Origin: Cymbomonas tetramitiformis
Taxonomy: Eukaryota; Chlorophyta; Pyramimonadophyceae; Pyramimonadales; Pyramimonadaceae
DNA length: 64,000 nt
Assembly: GCA_001247695.2 (NCBI GenBank)
Contig: LGRX02035483.1
Coordinates: 62,001 to 126,000, forward strand
Direction: 5' to 3'
Positions within the stretch are counted from its first letter, which is position 1; each line of letters begins with the position of its first letter. This document shows positions 27,139-36,931 of this stretch, piece by piece. A program made the translations under genes and the position numbers. The notes under the pieces are model-generated. The model was not told the DNA's origin. It did not search any database and saw only the letters and a program-made list of their open reading frames with translations.

Positions 27139-29046
27139 ATGTCCGTCGACGATTCTACGCGGGACGGCTCCCAGTCTCTCTCATCGGCGCCGATTGAACA
27201 TGCGACGAGACGCGTAACGTTTAACTTTGATGATTTCCCGGAAGATGTTCTGCGGCTTATATTGGATCGGGAAGGGATGAACGCCGGGAACGCGCGAGGG
27301 ACGATGCGACTATTCAATCGTACCATAAAGGAGAATTGTCGTTGTATGTACGACCCGGCAACGGACACGTTCGTCGCGCCCGTTTTACCGACGAGCAACC
27401 TGGAGCGGGATACGCATTGTTTGTCGGGCACCGAGGTGGTTTTGCTGACGATTTTTTGTCAGCGTCTTACGGACACTTGGACGGAGCTACGTGATCGCAT
27501 GAACGAGGCGATGACGGTCGAGCAAACCGGGGATCGCAATGCGGGCCGCGTGTTCGAGACGATCAAAGACGCTCTGCCGCGCGAGCGCGACCCGGCAACG
27601 ACCCGACTACTGTTGCAAGCCTTTGGCGAGTATTTGGTCCGATGTGTTCAAAGACCGAATCCTCCGTATGTCGGGTTGGCGAATTTGTGGAACGTGGTGC
27701 TGGACAATTACAGATCAAATTTCCGACGAGCGCAATTCGAGTTTGCGACGGCAATCGAAATGCTTTGTGACTGGTTTCCTCAAGGATTTTTGATCATCTT
27801 AATGCATTACACCGATATAAGTCGGATTCCCACAGACGATCTTGTATTCATACTGTCGCGTGTTGTTACGAATGCGGAGTTAACCCCTATCATGAAGTTA
27901 ACCACGATCGCCAGAATAGTGGGCACTCGGCATGAATACTTCAATAAAGTGTTCCAAGAGTATGAAACCGATGCAACCCTAAATCTTCAAGACGTGCAGC
28001 ATATACGAACATTGCTGGGATCCACGGACGAGCGCTATGTAAGCATGCTCGGACGTTGTTTGGATCGGGAGATCAATCGAACAACGCAATTCACCCGCTC
28101 GGAACTTGCGATGATATGCGAAGACCTCGGAGAGAGTAGCGATATATGCCATCGTTTGTTGGATACATATATACGGAGAAAGTTGAAGCAAACCGAGCGA
28201 GTGGTTTTTGACGATGTCTCGTTGTTTTGTCGACTTTTCCCCTACAACCAAGAATGGTGCGACCTGATATGCAGCAAATTTGTGAACCAGGACATAGAAC
28301 CGCCCGTTAGGGAGGCGAAGCAACTGTGCGATCTCTTAGGAAACGAAAGCGACATCTGCAAACAACTGTACAACAGACTTTTGCAGCTCAAGCTAACGGA
28401 AGACGTCGAATTCTCTGCTACGGAATTGTTACGCCTTTGCGCATTTTTCGGGGATAAACCCCAAATCTGTGACGAACTGGTCGACAAATTCGTGGCGTAC
28501 AACCTGAAGGAGCGCAACGAAATGTCAGTCGAAACACTCAAGGTTGTGTGCTTGTTTTTCCGTAAGCAGAGCAAACGCAGCGATAAAATGCTGAACCTTT
28601 TCTTGGAACTTTCGCTGGACTGGGATGAAGAGCCGCTGAATACAAAAGATGTTCTCAATCTGTGCACATTTTGGGGGAAACGTAGCGAAGCTTCCAACCG
28701 TATAGTCAATCATTACGTGAAGTATTCGGAAAGCACCGCCACACTATCTTCTGACGACGTGCTCGACGTGTGTGAGTTTTGGGGGAAAGAAAGTGACGAA
28801 TGCAAGAGAATGTTCGGTTTGTTTTTGGATTCGTACGTCACTATGCACGACGTGATAGAACTGTACGAGGTTTGGGGCAAAGGTGACGAACGCTGCGACA
28901 AAGCGCTCAATGCATTCTTGGGGCATCACGTCGAGACGCACACAAGCTCGAGCGACTTTGATGCAGGGCCTCTTTATGCGCTGTTCGAAATCGACGACAA
29001 GCGGCGCGAGTGGATGAAGCGCGCACTGTCGGACGGGAACTCGTAA
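27139..29046 (+). CDS. F-box-like protein with C-terminal helical solenoid repeats
   Basis: 635 residues, ATG at 27139. Residues about 30-70 (FDDFPEDVLRLILDREG followed by MRLFNRTIKENC) fit the F-box pattern, which binds Skp1 in SCF ubiquitin ligases. From about residue 290 to 620 there are roughly nine ~35-45-residue helical repeats. Their core reads L-C-x-F-x-G/K-x-x-S/D-x-x-C followed by a second helix, for example LLRLCAFFGDKPQICDELV, VLNLCTFWGKRSEASNRI and VLDVCEFWGKESDECKRM. Such repeats would form a curved solenoid for binding a substrate. The architecture (F-box plus repeat array) is that of a viral SCF substrate receptor. The repeat family itself is one I do not recognise. Confidence 0.75.
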   Translation: MSVDDSTRDGSQSLSSAPIEHATRRVTFNFDDFPEDVLRLILDREGMNAGNARGTMRLFNRTIKENCRCMYDPATDTFVAPVLPTSNLERDTHCLSGTEVVLLTIFCQRLTDTWTELRDRMNEAMTVEQTGDRNAGRVFETIKDALPRERDPATTRLLLQAFGEYLVRCVQRPNPPYVGLANLWNVVLDNYRSNFRRAQFEFATAIEMLCDWFPQGFLIILMHYTDISRIPTDDLVFILSRVVTNAELTPIMKLTTIARIVGTRHEYFNKVFQEYETDATLNLQDVQHIRTLLGSTDERYVSMLGRCLDREINRTTQFTRSELAMICEDLGESSDICHRLLDTYIRRKLKQTERVVFDDVSLFCRLFPYNQEWCDLICSKFVNQDIEPPVREAKQLCDLLGNESDICKQLYNRLLQLKLTEDVEFSATELLRLCAFFGDKPQICDELVDKFVAYNLKERNEMSVETLKVVCLFFRKQSKRSDKMLNLFLELSLDWDEEPLNTKDVLNLCTFWGKRSEASNRIVNHYVKYSESTATLSSDDVLDVCEFWGKESDECKRMFGLFLDSYVTMHDVIELYEVWGKGDERCDKALNAFLGHHVETHTSSSDFDAGPLYALFEIDDKRREWMKRALSDGNS

Positions 29047-29529
29047 GTTGTATCTACTCGTCGCGTGTATGGAGTTGTCGGACAGTCTTTTTCATTCTCG
29101 GAATTAGACCGGACGGAGGTGAAAAAATATAAATATATATACATATACACATTTGAAACATCGTTGCGTCGATAACGATCAGTAGCACCGAGAACGTACG
29201 TACCAAGTAATCACTCGAGCGCTAAATATACCGATGCGAAAGGTATTGGTTGTGCTGCTCTTTGAGTTGTCTTTTGCGTATGCCGATGAGAGCGTGAGTC
29301 GAATGAAACCAATAGAATCTACAATAACCGTGATGATCGCAAGATGACGTCGGAACTCTTTGGCGTGCACATTCCGGAAACGACGATTGCGAGCTGGCAA
29401 TATTCCATCAACACGAAGCGAAACGGGAAGTTTGTGCAAATAGTAACTTTTGGCACTTCGGATGTCGATCGAACATGTGCGCACCACAAGCGGCGAGGGG
29501 AGGAGAACCGATAACAAAAAACGAGATCG
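29047..29529 (+). other. Intergenic region with possible upstream exons of the AlkB-like gene
   Basis: A TATAAATATATATAC run at about 29126-29140 is followed by an ATG at 29234 (37 codons to a TGA at 29347). The overlapping ATG at 29344 opens a 56-codon frame containing GVHIPETTIASWQYSINTKR. Joining 29344-29442 by a 102-nt intron (29443-29544, GTAACT to GACAG, phase 0) to the downstream gene gives a longer AlkB-like protein of 248 residues. A further intron 29243-29343 (GTATTG to GCAAG) could link the first ATG. Alternatively these are short independent ORFs. Confidence 0.35.
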
Positions 29530-30192
29530 ATGACTCTTAGACAGGCGCTCGAAAGCGATCGCATCTATCTGTCCCGCGATTCCTGGTATATTCACGTCCC
29601 TCGATGTGTTGAGATCGGCAGTGACGCCTTTGAGGAGCTCTGGGCGCTTAGAGACGAGTTTGAGCCGCAGTACTATAGAATGTTCGGTAAGCGTGTACGA
29701 GTACCGCGTATACAGGGACTGTTTTCGGACCAGTCGCTTTCCTACAAGTTTTATGGGCACACCGTGGAAAGTCGACACATCACGATGCACCCTTTCATCG
29801 AAAGCCTTCTGGACAGCGTTTCGGACATTCACAACACCGTCTTCGTGAATTGGTATCAGAATGGTAAGGACTACGTAAGCGCGCAAAGCGACTGCGAGCA
29901 GGGTTTGCCCGAAGACCGTTGTATCATCAGCGTCAGCTTGAACGCTACGCGCACCTTCAGGATTCGACCCAAGCAAGAGGTAAATCCGTTATTCGTGGGC
30001 GACAAATTAGATTTTGAACTGGGGGACGGAGATCTGTTTGTTATGGGAGGAAATTTTCAGAGAGAGTTTTTACACGAGGTGCTCAAGAAGCCGATCATTG
30101 TCGGGGACCCGAGACGCATAAACCTGACCACACGTGGCATTGTAACGACTCGGGACTCTTCTAGCGGGAACAAACGAAAGAGAGACGGATAG
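29530..30192 (+). CDS. AlkB-like 2-oxoglutarate/Fe(II) dioxygenase-fold protein with altered metal site
   Basis: 220 residues from the ATG at 29530; an upstream exon may replace the first five. The AlkB fold is clear. NWYQNGKDY (107-115) corresponds to the family's N-W-Y-x-x-G-x-D-Y, SVSLNATRTF (134-143) to the S-L-G-x-x-R-x-F strand, DLFVMGGNFQREFLHEV to the M-x-G-x-x-Q-x-x-x-x-H strand (H182), and RRINLTTR (195-202) to the 2-oxoglutarate-binding R-I-N-L-T-x-R. The canonical H-x-D metal pair reads Q119-S-D121, so the first iron ligand is missing. The family repairs alkylated DNA/RNA or demethylates RNA; this copy may be inactive, use another ligand or have become a binding protein. The C-terminus NKRKRDG is a likely nuclear signal. 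It converges with the capsid gene. Confidence 0.8.
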   Translation: MTLRQALESDRIYLSRDSWYIHVPRCVEIGSDAFEELWALRDEFEPQYYRMFGKRVRVPRIQGLFSDQSLSYKFYGHTVESRHITMHPFIESLLDSVSDIHNTVFVNWYQNGKDYVSAQSDCEQGLPEDRCIISVSLNATRTFRIRPKQEVNPLFVGDKLDFELGDGDLFVMGGNFQREFLHEVLKKPIIVGDPRRINLTTRGIVTTRDSSSGNKRKRDG

Positions 30193-30672
30193 GTGAACCC
30201 GACCGCTGGAGGAAGGCGCGTTTTTCTGCGAGACGCGGTCTTTTTGTAGCGAGCGTACACTCGCTCAAAGGGTGTTGTGTATATATATTTATAACACGAC
30301 ACGCATTGACGGCATGTTTTATGTACTGCGCAAAAGCTACTGCTACTTAAGCGCGGACATGCAAATGTCGATTTAAATAATGTATTCGGGATTCGTATAC
30401 TCGTCTTGACAAGTTGCTTCGATACTCTAGTCTTACGACAGTTCAACGTAGCGGGCAATGTCGCTGTGTTCGGCGCATAAGTAGTTCACCGTGTCACCAA
30501 CGGTGAATGCGTACAAATGTTTGTGTCGAGTTTTTTTTCCTTACAAAAGTTACATCGAAAGTGAGTTGTTGTAGGGGGGCAAGTTTCGTAGGCCTGTCTT
30601 TTTATGATCTGACAATTCGCACAAGCAGGCTCGTCGGTCACACACATGGCAAAGCTAGCTATCCGCGCACGC
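30193..30672. other. Gap between convergent genes
   Basis: 480 bp between the AlkB-like and capsid gene stops. It holds an AT run near 30282 (TATATATATTTATAACAC) and a GTAGGGGGGCAAGTTTCGTA block. I see no gene. Confidence 0.4.
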
Positions 30673-33600
30673 TCATACCATCATACCGAAGCCCGTGGTC
30701 ACAGCACCACCTCCGCCTCTTCGCATGTTGTTGTAACTGACCGGCTCCAGGTACTTACTCAGACCTCTTCGGACCTTACCGCAGCCAGGATACACTCGTT
30801 CTCCCCAATGCCCGGTGTTTAAACAGACACGGTCCAGGTGACCGGTGTTGTGATTGTAACTGGCTTGATGTCCTTGAAAACACATCGTGTTGCCCCTGGT
30901 GGAAGTTTCGAAGTACGGAAGATCTCCCGCAGGCGCGTTTATCGGGAAAAACTCGTACATCTCTCTGTACGTCTCGGCCGTGCTGTAATGAGGCTCCCGC
31001 GCGCTCTGTAGACACGTGTGTGGTTCGAAGGTTCCGGTCACCGAGATGGGATTGTCCTTGATCCTCTCGTCGAAGCCGATCAAACACGGATACAACGAAG
31101 GCGTCTTATCGTCGTATACGTGAGCGTCCTCCCGTCTGTCTCTGTTACAAAAGAACTCGCTGCCGCCTCCGCCGATATAATTCGCACAGAATATGTCTTC
31201 GGCCAAGTGCACATTGGTCGGCCTGTACACGATCGACTTCTCGTAGATGGTGAAGTTTCCGTAATGCATCTTTTGAATCACGTTGTCGCTAAGTTGAAAG
31301 TCGTAATGACCGATCAAGGTCTCGCCCGTCTCTACGCCTGCCTTTGTCAAGATGGCGGTGCACATCTCGTAAGTCTGGTACGGACGGAGCAACAGGTAGC
31401 CGAACGGGAACATTATATCGTTCTTAACCAGCGACACCAGAAACTCTTTGTCGAGTCTTTGAGTGCAAAAGAGGATGTACACCAACAGGGAGTGCGGTTT
31501 CGATCCCAGACCGCGAAAGGCGCTAATCATACGGTTGAACTTTCTGGAGGTAACCGCCAGGTTGGGCAAGGAGGCGACAGACGCGTCCGCCATCGCCGCT
31601 TGTCGAGAGCTTCCAGCCAAGCCGGTCATTGAACGACCGTCGATTTGCACCTCTGCGGCATCGGTGGACGGGCCGCTGCACCACTCGTCGAAGATCAAAT
31701 CGCTGCTTTTGTTGCCGAGGTGATACGTTCTTTGCGACTTTAGATAGAGGACAAACATGGACATCACTTCGTCGCGACGCTCGGTCGGGTGATTCTTTCG
31801 TGTGAAGAGTCCTTCGCCGGACAAACGTTTGGGTGCTTTGAATGCGGTACGAATTTGCCCCGACTTGCGCGGAAGCGGCGCTTCGCGGGCTTGTGCCGTA
31901 CGTGTCACTCGAAGGTGCACTATGCCATCCCCTAAGCTCAACATACTATCGCCGCTTTCGGCATCGCCATGGTACAAGCACAATTGCGAATTGGGTAAAC
32001 CCGTAAACGTATTCTCGACCAGATCCGACCACGAGGTGATGGCTTGAAGTGTGGGGTCGTTTTGGATGGAGTTCATCAAGGTACACGCCGTTCGGTAATA
32101 CTGTATCGCCGCATTGTGGGGCTGACAAAGCCCCACCTGCACGTATGCCCACTTTAAAATGTACGCCAGGGCAATCTTGGCGACGAGAAGCACCTTTTGG
32201 TTCCCGGCTGATGTCTGGCGGCGGAAGTGAACCCACAACAGAGTGATCAGCGCACGTCTTATTGCTTCTTCGTGCTCCGTACTGGTGCTCGTCAGGTGTG
32301 CCAAGCATTCTTCAAGTTCCTTTTGCGTCACGCGGAAGTTATGCTGCAACAAATCCATCAATTCTTGGCGCGAAATTTGTTCGACAGCATCGCTTGGAGA
32401 ATGGCAATTTCGCAAGATTTCGAAAACGTCTCCGTTATCCTGACTGAAATTAAAACCTTCGATACGATGGACGAGTCGATGGAAAAAGGTGTTTCCCGCT
32501 TGGCTCACGCCATACTCCATGGCGTTGTCCATGCTGACGTCGACGACATGGCCGGCGAGATTATCCTCTACCGTCACGTAGGTTTCAAAATCGTTTCTGT
32601 TAAGAAACATCAGACCTCTCGAAGTGAAATCTGCGCCTTCGTGCAGTTTGTGACGATCGACGTGCACGTTTCCAGGCTGCTGATGCCTAACCACGCACAC
32701 GTTGAACAGATCGTCCTCTTTCAAAGTCAGCGTGTTGTGCTTAAAAACGTGCTTCACGTTTCGGTGTAGATGCAGATACATCTGGATGGTTTTGTCGCAC
32801 TTGTCGCTCTGGTATATCCGATTTTCGTTAGCCTTCGCCAGGCTGCGAGTCCCGTGCAAGGTGTTGAACCCCACGGGTTTGCAGTCGCACGGTTCGCCGC
32901 GACGGATATACTGAGACGTGGACATGTACTGGAACAAAGCGCGCGTCAGGAAAAGAGACACTTCGAGTGTTTTGTAGACGATGTCGGAGACGGACGCGTT
33001 GTCTATCAGCGAGAACACGCACCTCCGGGTTCCCATGACAGAGCAATACATGTCGATGTTCGGAGACCCGTACGTCGCATCCTTCGAGTTCTCGAACCAA
33101 AGTCCGCACAGATCCGCGCACAGGCGCTCGACGTGAGCGACGATATGTCGAAACTGCTCCAATTCGCTGGTGTTGGTCACGGTGGCTCTGATCACGGCAA
33201 CGAAAACCGCCGTGCACGTCTGCTGGAAAGACTGCACCGTCAGTTGCGGCGGCAGTGGAAGCAGCTCTTGATCATCATCGTGTCTCGTGATCTGATTTCT
33301 GTACACGCGATGCAAATCTTGGTCGACGTCTTGCAAGGAGCTGAAGTACGTTTCTTCGGACGCGATGCCGTGACACAGCATCCAAAAGGCGTAAGCGTCC
33401 TCCTTTTTAGCGAAACATTCGCGAGCCTTTTGCGAGATGAGGCATTTGGAGTGGATATCCTTGATACTGGTCACGTCCACACACAGCTGCAAATCGCGGA
33501 TTCGCTTGAAGAGATCTTTTGTGTTGGCCGGGAAGGACTCCGACCCAATCTTGGTCACGTCGTTGTCCATGTCGATCAAATACTGCGGCGCGGACCGTCC

Positions 33601-35116
33601 AAAGCTCTCGACAAAGTTGGATCGATCCCCCTCTTCGAAGTAAGTGTCCGCGAACAGCATCAAGGTGTTGTCGCTCATCGGAGGACCGCGCGACACGTTC
33701 GCCTCCGTCTCTTCCTGCCTAGGAATGTCTCCTAATTCGACGTCGTGCACTCTCGAGTTCAAGTCCGATATGGGGGTGCGCATATACCCGGCATTGTCCG
33801 ATCGATGCAAGTGCCCATCGCTCATCGAATCGGAGACGATTTCCTTGTCCGCTATCACCTCGTACATGGATTTGTCGAGAAGCGGGTCGCTCTGAATGGC
33901 GTCGATCAAGCGAATTTCCACGAAGTTGTCGACATCCTCGTCGTAGATGACGATGTTGCGTTGCGACGAAACGTACTTCGCGCGGTAGTGCACCGCCTCC
34001 TCGTCCTCCTGCATGATGAAGAACTCCCCGATGGCTCTGTTTCGACGTGTGACGTCGATAGGTTCGGACATCTCGGGCATCTCAAAGCTTTTGGTCTCGA
34101 AAATGTTACAGTCGTTCCTGGCGTCTACCACGTTCGCTGGTGCTCCGTTGAGTCCGCTTTTAAAGTTTTGCGGTCCTTCGGGGCCCGCGAGCATGTAAGT
34201 GTAATTCTCTCTGCGAACCTGCGTGATGTACGGCTTCATACCCTCGGGAATGATCCAAGTGTCGGGCTGCACATCCTTGGATCGCAGGTAACGCTTGCAG
34301 CGGCTATCGAGCAGATCCCACCCGTGCTCCGTCTTTTGGATGGTCGCGAAGTCCTCGAGCTCCATCATGAGCGCTTTTCGAGCGGCGGCCGAGGAGCGAA
34401 CTCCACCGAAGCGCTCGTTCCACATGTCATCGTACGATTTGCATCGCAAGAGCGACTCGAGCACGCCCAGGTACACCGTTTCCAGCACCGCGTTTCGAAT
34501 CTGCTGAAGGTTGTTGATGTAGCACATGCGACCTTTTTCCGTGTTCATGAAGCCGTGCTCCAAAATCATGGCCAGACCGTACCGCGTGTAATGATCGCGT
34601 CGCTCGCTCATTTGTTGACTGACCAAACGACTGACTCCCTCCTCGGGAACCGGTCCGAGCAAGTGTCGGTTAAAGTGATACTCGTTCCATTGTATGGTGG
34701 ACGTGTCTCTGGTTTCGCGGTAGGGCAAGACGATAGTGGGCCACATATCCTGCGCGAACGAGTCCGGTGGCGCGTGAATAAACGCGGCACGAAAAACACA
34801 CACACCGGGTTTCCGCGACACAATCGACACCACGCACCTCTTTGGTGATGAGCGCGATCATGACGTTGGTCATGAAGGGAGAGTATCCTAAATACGCCTC
34901 GGGCAGCGCGAAATTCTCTCGACCGTATTGGTCATACGGCGACAACAGGTACGGTTTGGGATTTTCGCCGAAGTACGGCGAGAAGCGAGCGGTAGGGTTG
35001 TTCAGCTCTTGCGGATTGTTGCCGGATGCGACGGGTCTCTGGTCCACTCCGTGTGCCCTTCCACTGCCGGCGTCTGCGCTCGTGCCCACGTACGCGCCTG
35101 GCGCTCCTGTCGCCAT
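30673..35116 (-). CDS. Probable HK97-fold major capsid protein, herpes/mirusvirus type, two exons
   Basis: Exon 1 35116-34838 (93 residues, ATG at 35116), exon 2 34749-30673 (1,358 residues), 1,451 in all. The unspliced 1,386-residue frame has no good ATG-plus-TATA start, whereas exon 1 begins 57 bp from a TATATATATATA box. The splice joins two well-ordered segments (NVMIALITKE to DMWPTIVLPYRE). The size matches herpesvirus-type major capsid proteins (~1,370 residues). The protein is soluble, mixed alpha/beta, without signal peptide or TM segment, and ends in a Gly-rich tail. The identification rests on size, the portal-like gene 1.8 kb away and the heliorhodopsin, not on a sequence motif. 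It would assemble in the nucleus into the capsid shell. Confidence 0.65.
34750..34837 (-). other. Predicted spliceosomal intron in the capsid gene (88 nt)
   Basis: GTGCGT donor after AAAGAG, GCGCAG acceptor, phase 0. Confidence 0.75.
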
Positions 35117-35172
35117 GATGTTTCGACCGTTGCGGTGAAGCGTGTACACTGTTTACTCGAACACGCGCACGT

Positions 35173-35184
35173 GTATATATATAT
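35173..35184. promoter_or_regulatory. Symmetric TATA box between divergent genes
   Basis: A TATATATATATA run between the capsid gene (ATG at 35116, minus) and the membrane-protein gene (ATG at 35331, plus). Being self-complementary it could serve both. Confidence 0.6.
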
Positions 35185-35330
35185 GTGGTTTGTCAAAATT
35201 ACTTGGGCGCTCAGATTTCGCAAAAACGCCTGTGCATACAATACCGCGTCGCTCTGCATACGCGTTTCCCCCTTTTCAAACGCACGGACGTCTAGCTTTA
35301 GGCACGTCCCGCCGCGTCTTTGTTTGCCGC

Positions 35331-35759
35331 ATGCCGCAATCCGTGTTCTTCGACGTCGACGCGCGGGTCTCGTTTTCCGCCGTGTTTTCAAGTTTGTTTT
35401 TGTTGTGCTCGCTGGCGTTAATCGTGGCCGCTTGCGTCTACGCGACTTACAGAGCGCACGGGAAAACCGCATCGCGCATTTTTTATGAAGGGCGTACCGA
35501 CTCGTCTACACATTCTGGACAGCCTTTCTTTTTGCAAGACAGATGCCATGAAGATTTGGAAAGCGCAAATGTGGCAAAGGCGAACGAGTTGGGTTTGTTG
35601 TACTGGCGTGACAATTGCACGCGACGCGACACCAGCGTGCGATGTTCGTCGGCGTATGTCGACGTCACCGGAATATTAACTCCGAAGGTTAGCAAAGCGC
35701 ACGTACGTATGTACAAGAAATCTTCTTTAAAACGCACGAACGCGTATGTTACGCAGTGA
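35331..35759 (+). CDS. Small membrane protein (142 aa)
   Basis: 142 residues from the ATG at 35331, the first ATG in a longer open frame. Residues about 14-40 (FSAVFSSLFLLCSLALIVAA) form one membrane helix near the N-terminus. The C-terminal ~95 residues are polar with Cys and a few glycosylation-type Asn sites, probably the exposed domain. Its 3' end overlaps the convergent hydrolase gene by 11 bp. Function unknown; a virion membrane protein is plausible. Confidence 0.65.
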   Translation: MPQSVFFDVDARVSFSAVFSSLFLLCSLALIVAACVYATYRAHGKTASRIFYEGRTDSSTHSGQPFFLQDRCHEDLESANVAKANELGLLYWRDNCTRRDTSVRCSSAYVDVTGILTPKVSKAHVRMYKKSSLKRTNAYVTQ

Positions 35760-36811
35760 TCGTCGCATTTACACGACTTAGAAACTTACACAATTTATCG
35801 GATAAATAATGCTTATGCGGATTCGAAAACAACGAGACGTGGTTTCCCTTCTCAATCACACATAGCTCCGATGCGTACGCGCTATTTGCGACCGCGGATT
35901 TATATATGCGCACAAGCTCGTGCGAATGCTGAATAGGTATGACCTCGTCCAGCGTTCCGTGTGCCACGAAAAGATTGGTTCCGACGTCCTTTATTGCGTT
36001 GGCGTTGTTCATCGGCGAGAACATGTGCGTCGAGAGGTCGGAAAGTATGGTGGATCTGATCAGCATAGAAAAGGCGGACAGAAACGGGGCAAAAAGCACG
36101 ATCGCTTTAAAGTTATTGTTGCACTTGTGTCTCCGGTCCGGTACGCGAACGTTGCGGATTTTCTTTACCGCGTCAAGCACGATGGCGCATCCCAACGAGT
36201 AACCGACGGGTATCACGTTGCACTGCAAGCCGGACAAGTCGAAGCGCGTGCGCTTGAGGAATCTGAGCAGCGCCTGACAACGCGTGCTCTGCGCGTGAAA
36301 CCTGGGCTTCAGCTTGTGATCGGTTCCGTATCCTGCACAGAACAACCACAACATTCGCGTCCTTCTCAACGTCGAGGTACAAACCGATCATCGACTCTCG
36401 CGTCAATTACTCGCGAGGGTTTTGCGCACCTTGCCATTCGTAAGAAACGAAAATACATTTCATGTGAATCGTCACGAAATCGCGCATCGATTTTAAGCTG
36501 TGCACACTCTCCGCGTTTCCGTGCGAGTACGACACAATGTCGACGTGTCGATTGTCTTCCAGCAGGCGATGCACATCCTCGGGGGCAAAGTGCTTGGGCG
36601 TGGCGTTTCCCACGGTTCCGACCGGAAAGGCACAGATGCACAGCATGTTTTTGACTTCGTATCCGCACTCGTTCACGTCGAGACAGAAAGTGCCGAGCCT
36701 CATAAGATGCAATCGATCGAGCACGCGTTCGTAAGCGACGTCACTGTCGCACATTTGAGGGTGGAATAGGTTTGGTACGAACTCTTCCCACGACCACGCC
36801 TGTTTACCCAT
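35749..36811 (-). CDS. ABHD17-like alpha/beta hydrolase, two exons
   Basis: Exon 1 36811-36430 and exon 2 36332-35749, 321 residues. Spliced, it is a clear ABHD17/ABHD13-type serine hydrolase. The oxyanion segment is VSYSHGNAE (93-101). The family motif is completed exactly across the intron as YEWQ|GYG (124-130). The nucleophile is GYSLG (S173), the acid HGTLDEV (D256) and the base GNHVSLF (H292). Unspliced, the two halves are separate ORFs each lacking part of the active site. ABHD17 enzymes remove palmitate from membrane proteins; a similar depalmitoylase or lipid-hydrolase role is inferred. ATG at 36811, TATATATA about 50 bp upstream, shared with the divergent portal-like gene. Confidence 0.85.
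36333..36429 (-). other. Predicted spliceosomal intron in the ABHD17-like gene (97 nt)
   Basis: GTGCGC donor, TCTGTGCAG acceptor, phase 1. Splicing restores the conserved Tyr-x-x-x-Gly-Tyr-Gly strand of the hydrolase family, which is independent evidence for the intron. Confidence 0.9.
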
Positions 36812-36860
36812 TGTGACGCGCGTCCGAGTCGTGGTGGTAACACGTTTGCACTTCCGAAGC

Positions 36861-36870
36861 TTATATATAC
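36861..36870. promoter_or_regulatory. Bidirectional TATA box (hydrolase / portal-like genes)
   Basis: TTATATATAC lies 50 bp from the ATG at 36811 (minus) and about 62 bp from the ATG at 36932 (plus). It is the only TATA sequence in the 120-bp divergent gap. Confidence 0.7.
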
Positions 36871-36931
36871 GCGCATTCGTTCATGTTCGTGCATTACAAA
36901 AACCGCGCACGCCTGCGTGAGGTTCGCAATT

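Noticed and set aside
30673..34833. Capsid gene as a 1,386-residue ORF starting at 34833
   Set aside because: There is no ATG-plus-TATA start there; the first residues come from an intron. Splicing to the exon at 35116-34838 gives a proper start and promoter spacing.
31018..34848. Several plus-strand ORFs of 200-370 codons opposite the capsid gene
   Set aside because: Compositional shadows of a long GC-rich coding region; no motifs, and they overlap a gene with better evidence.
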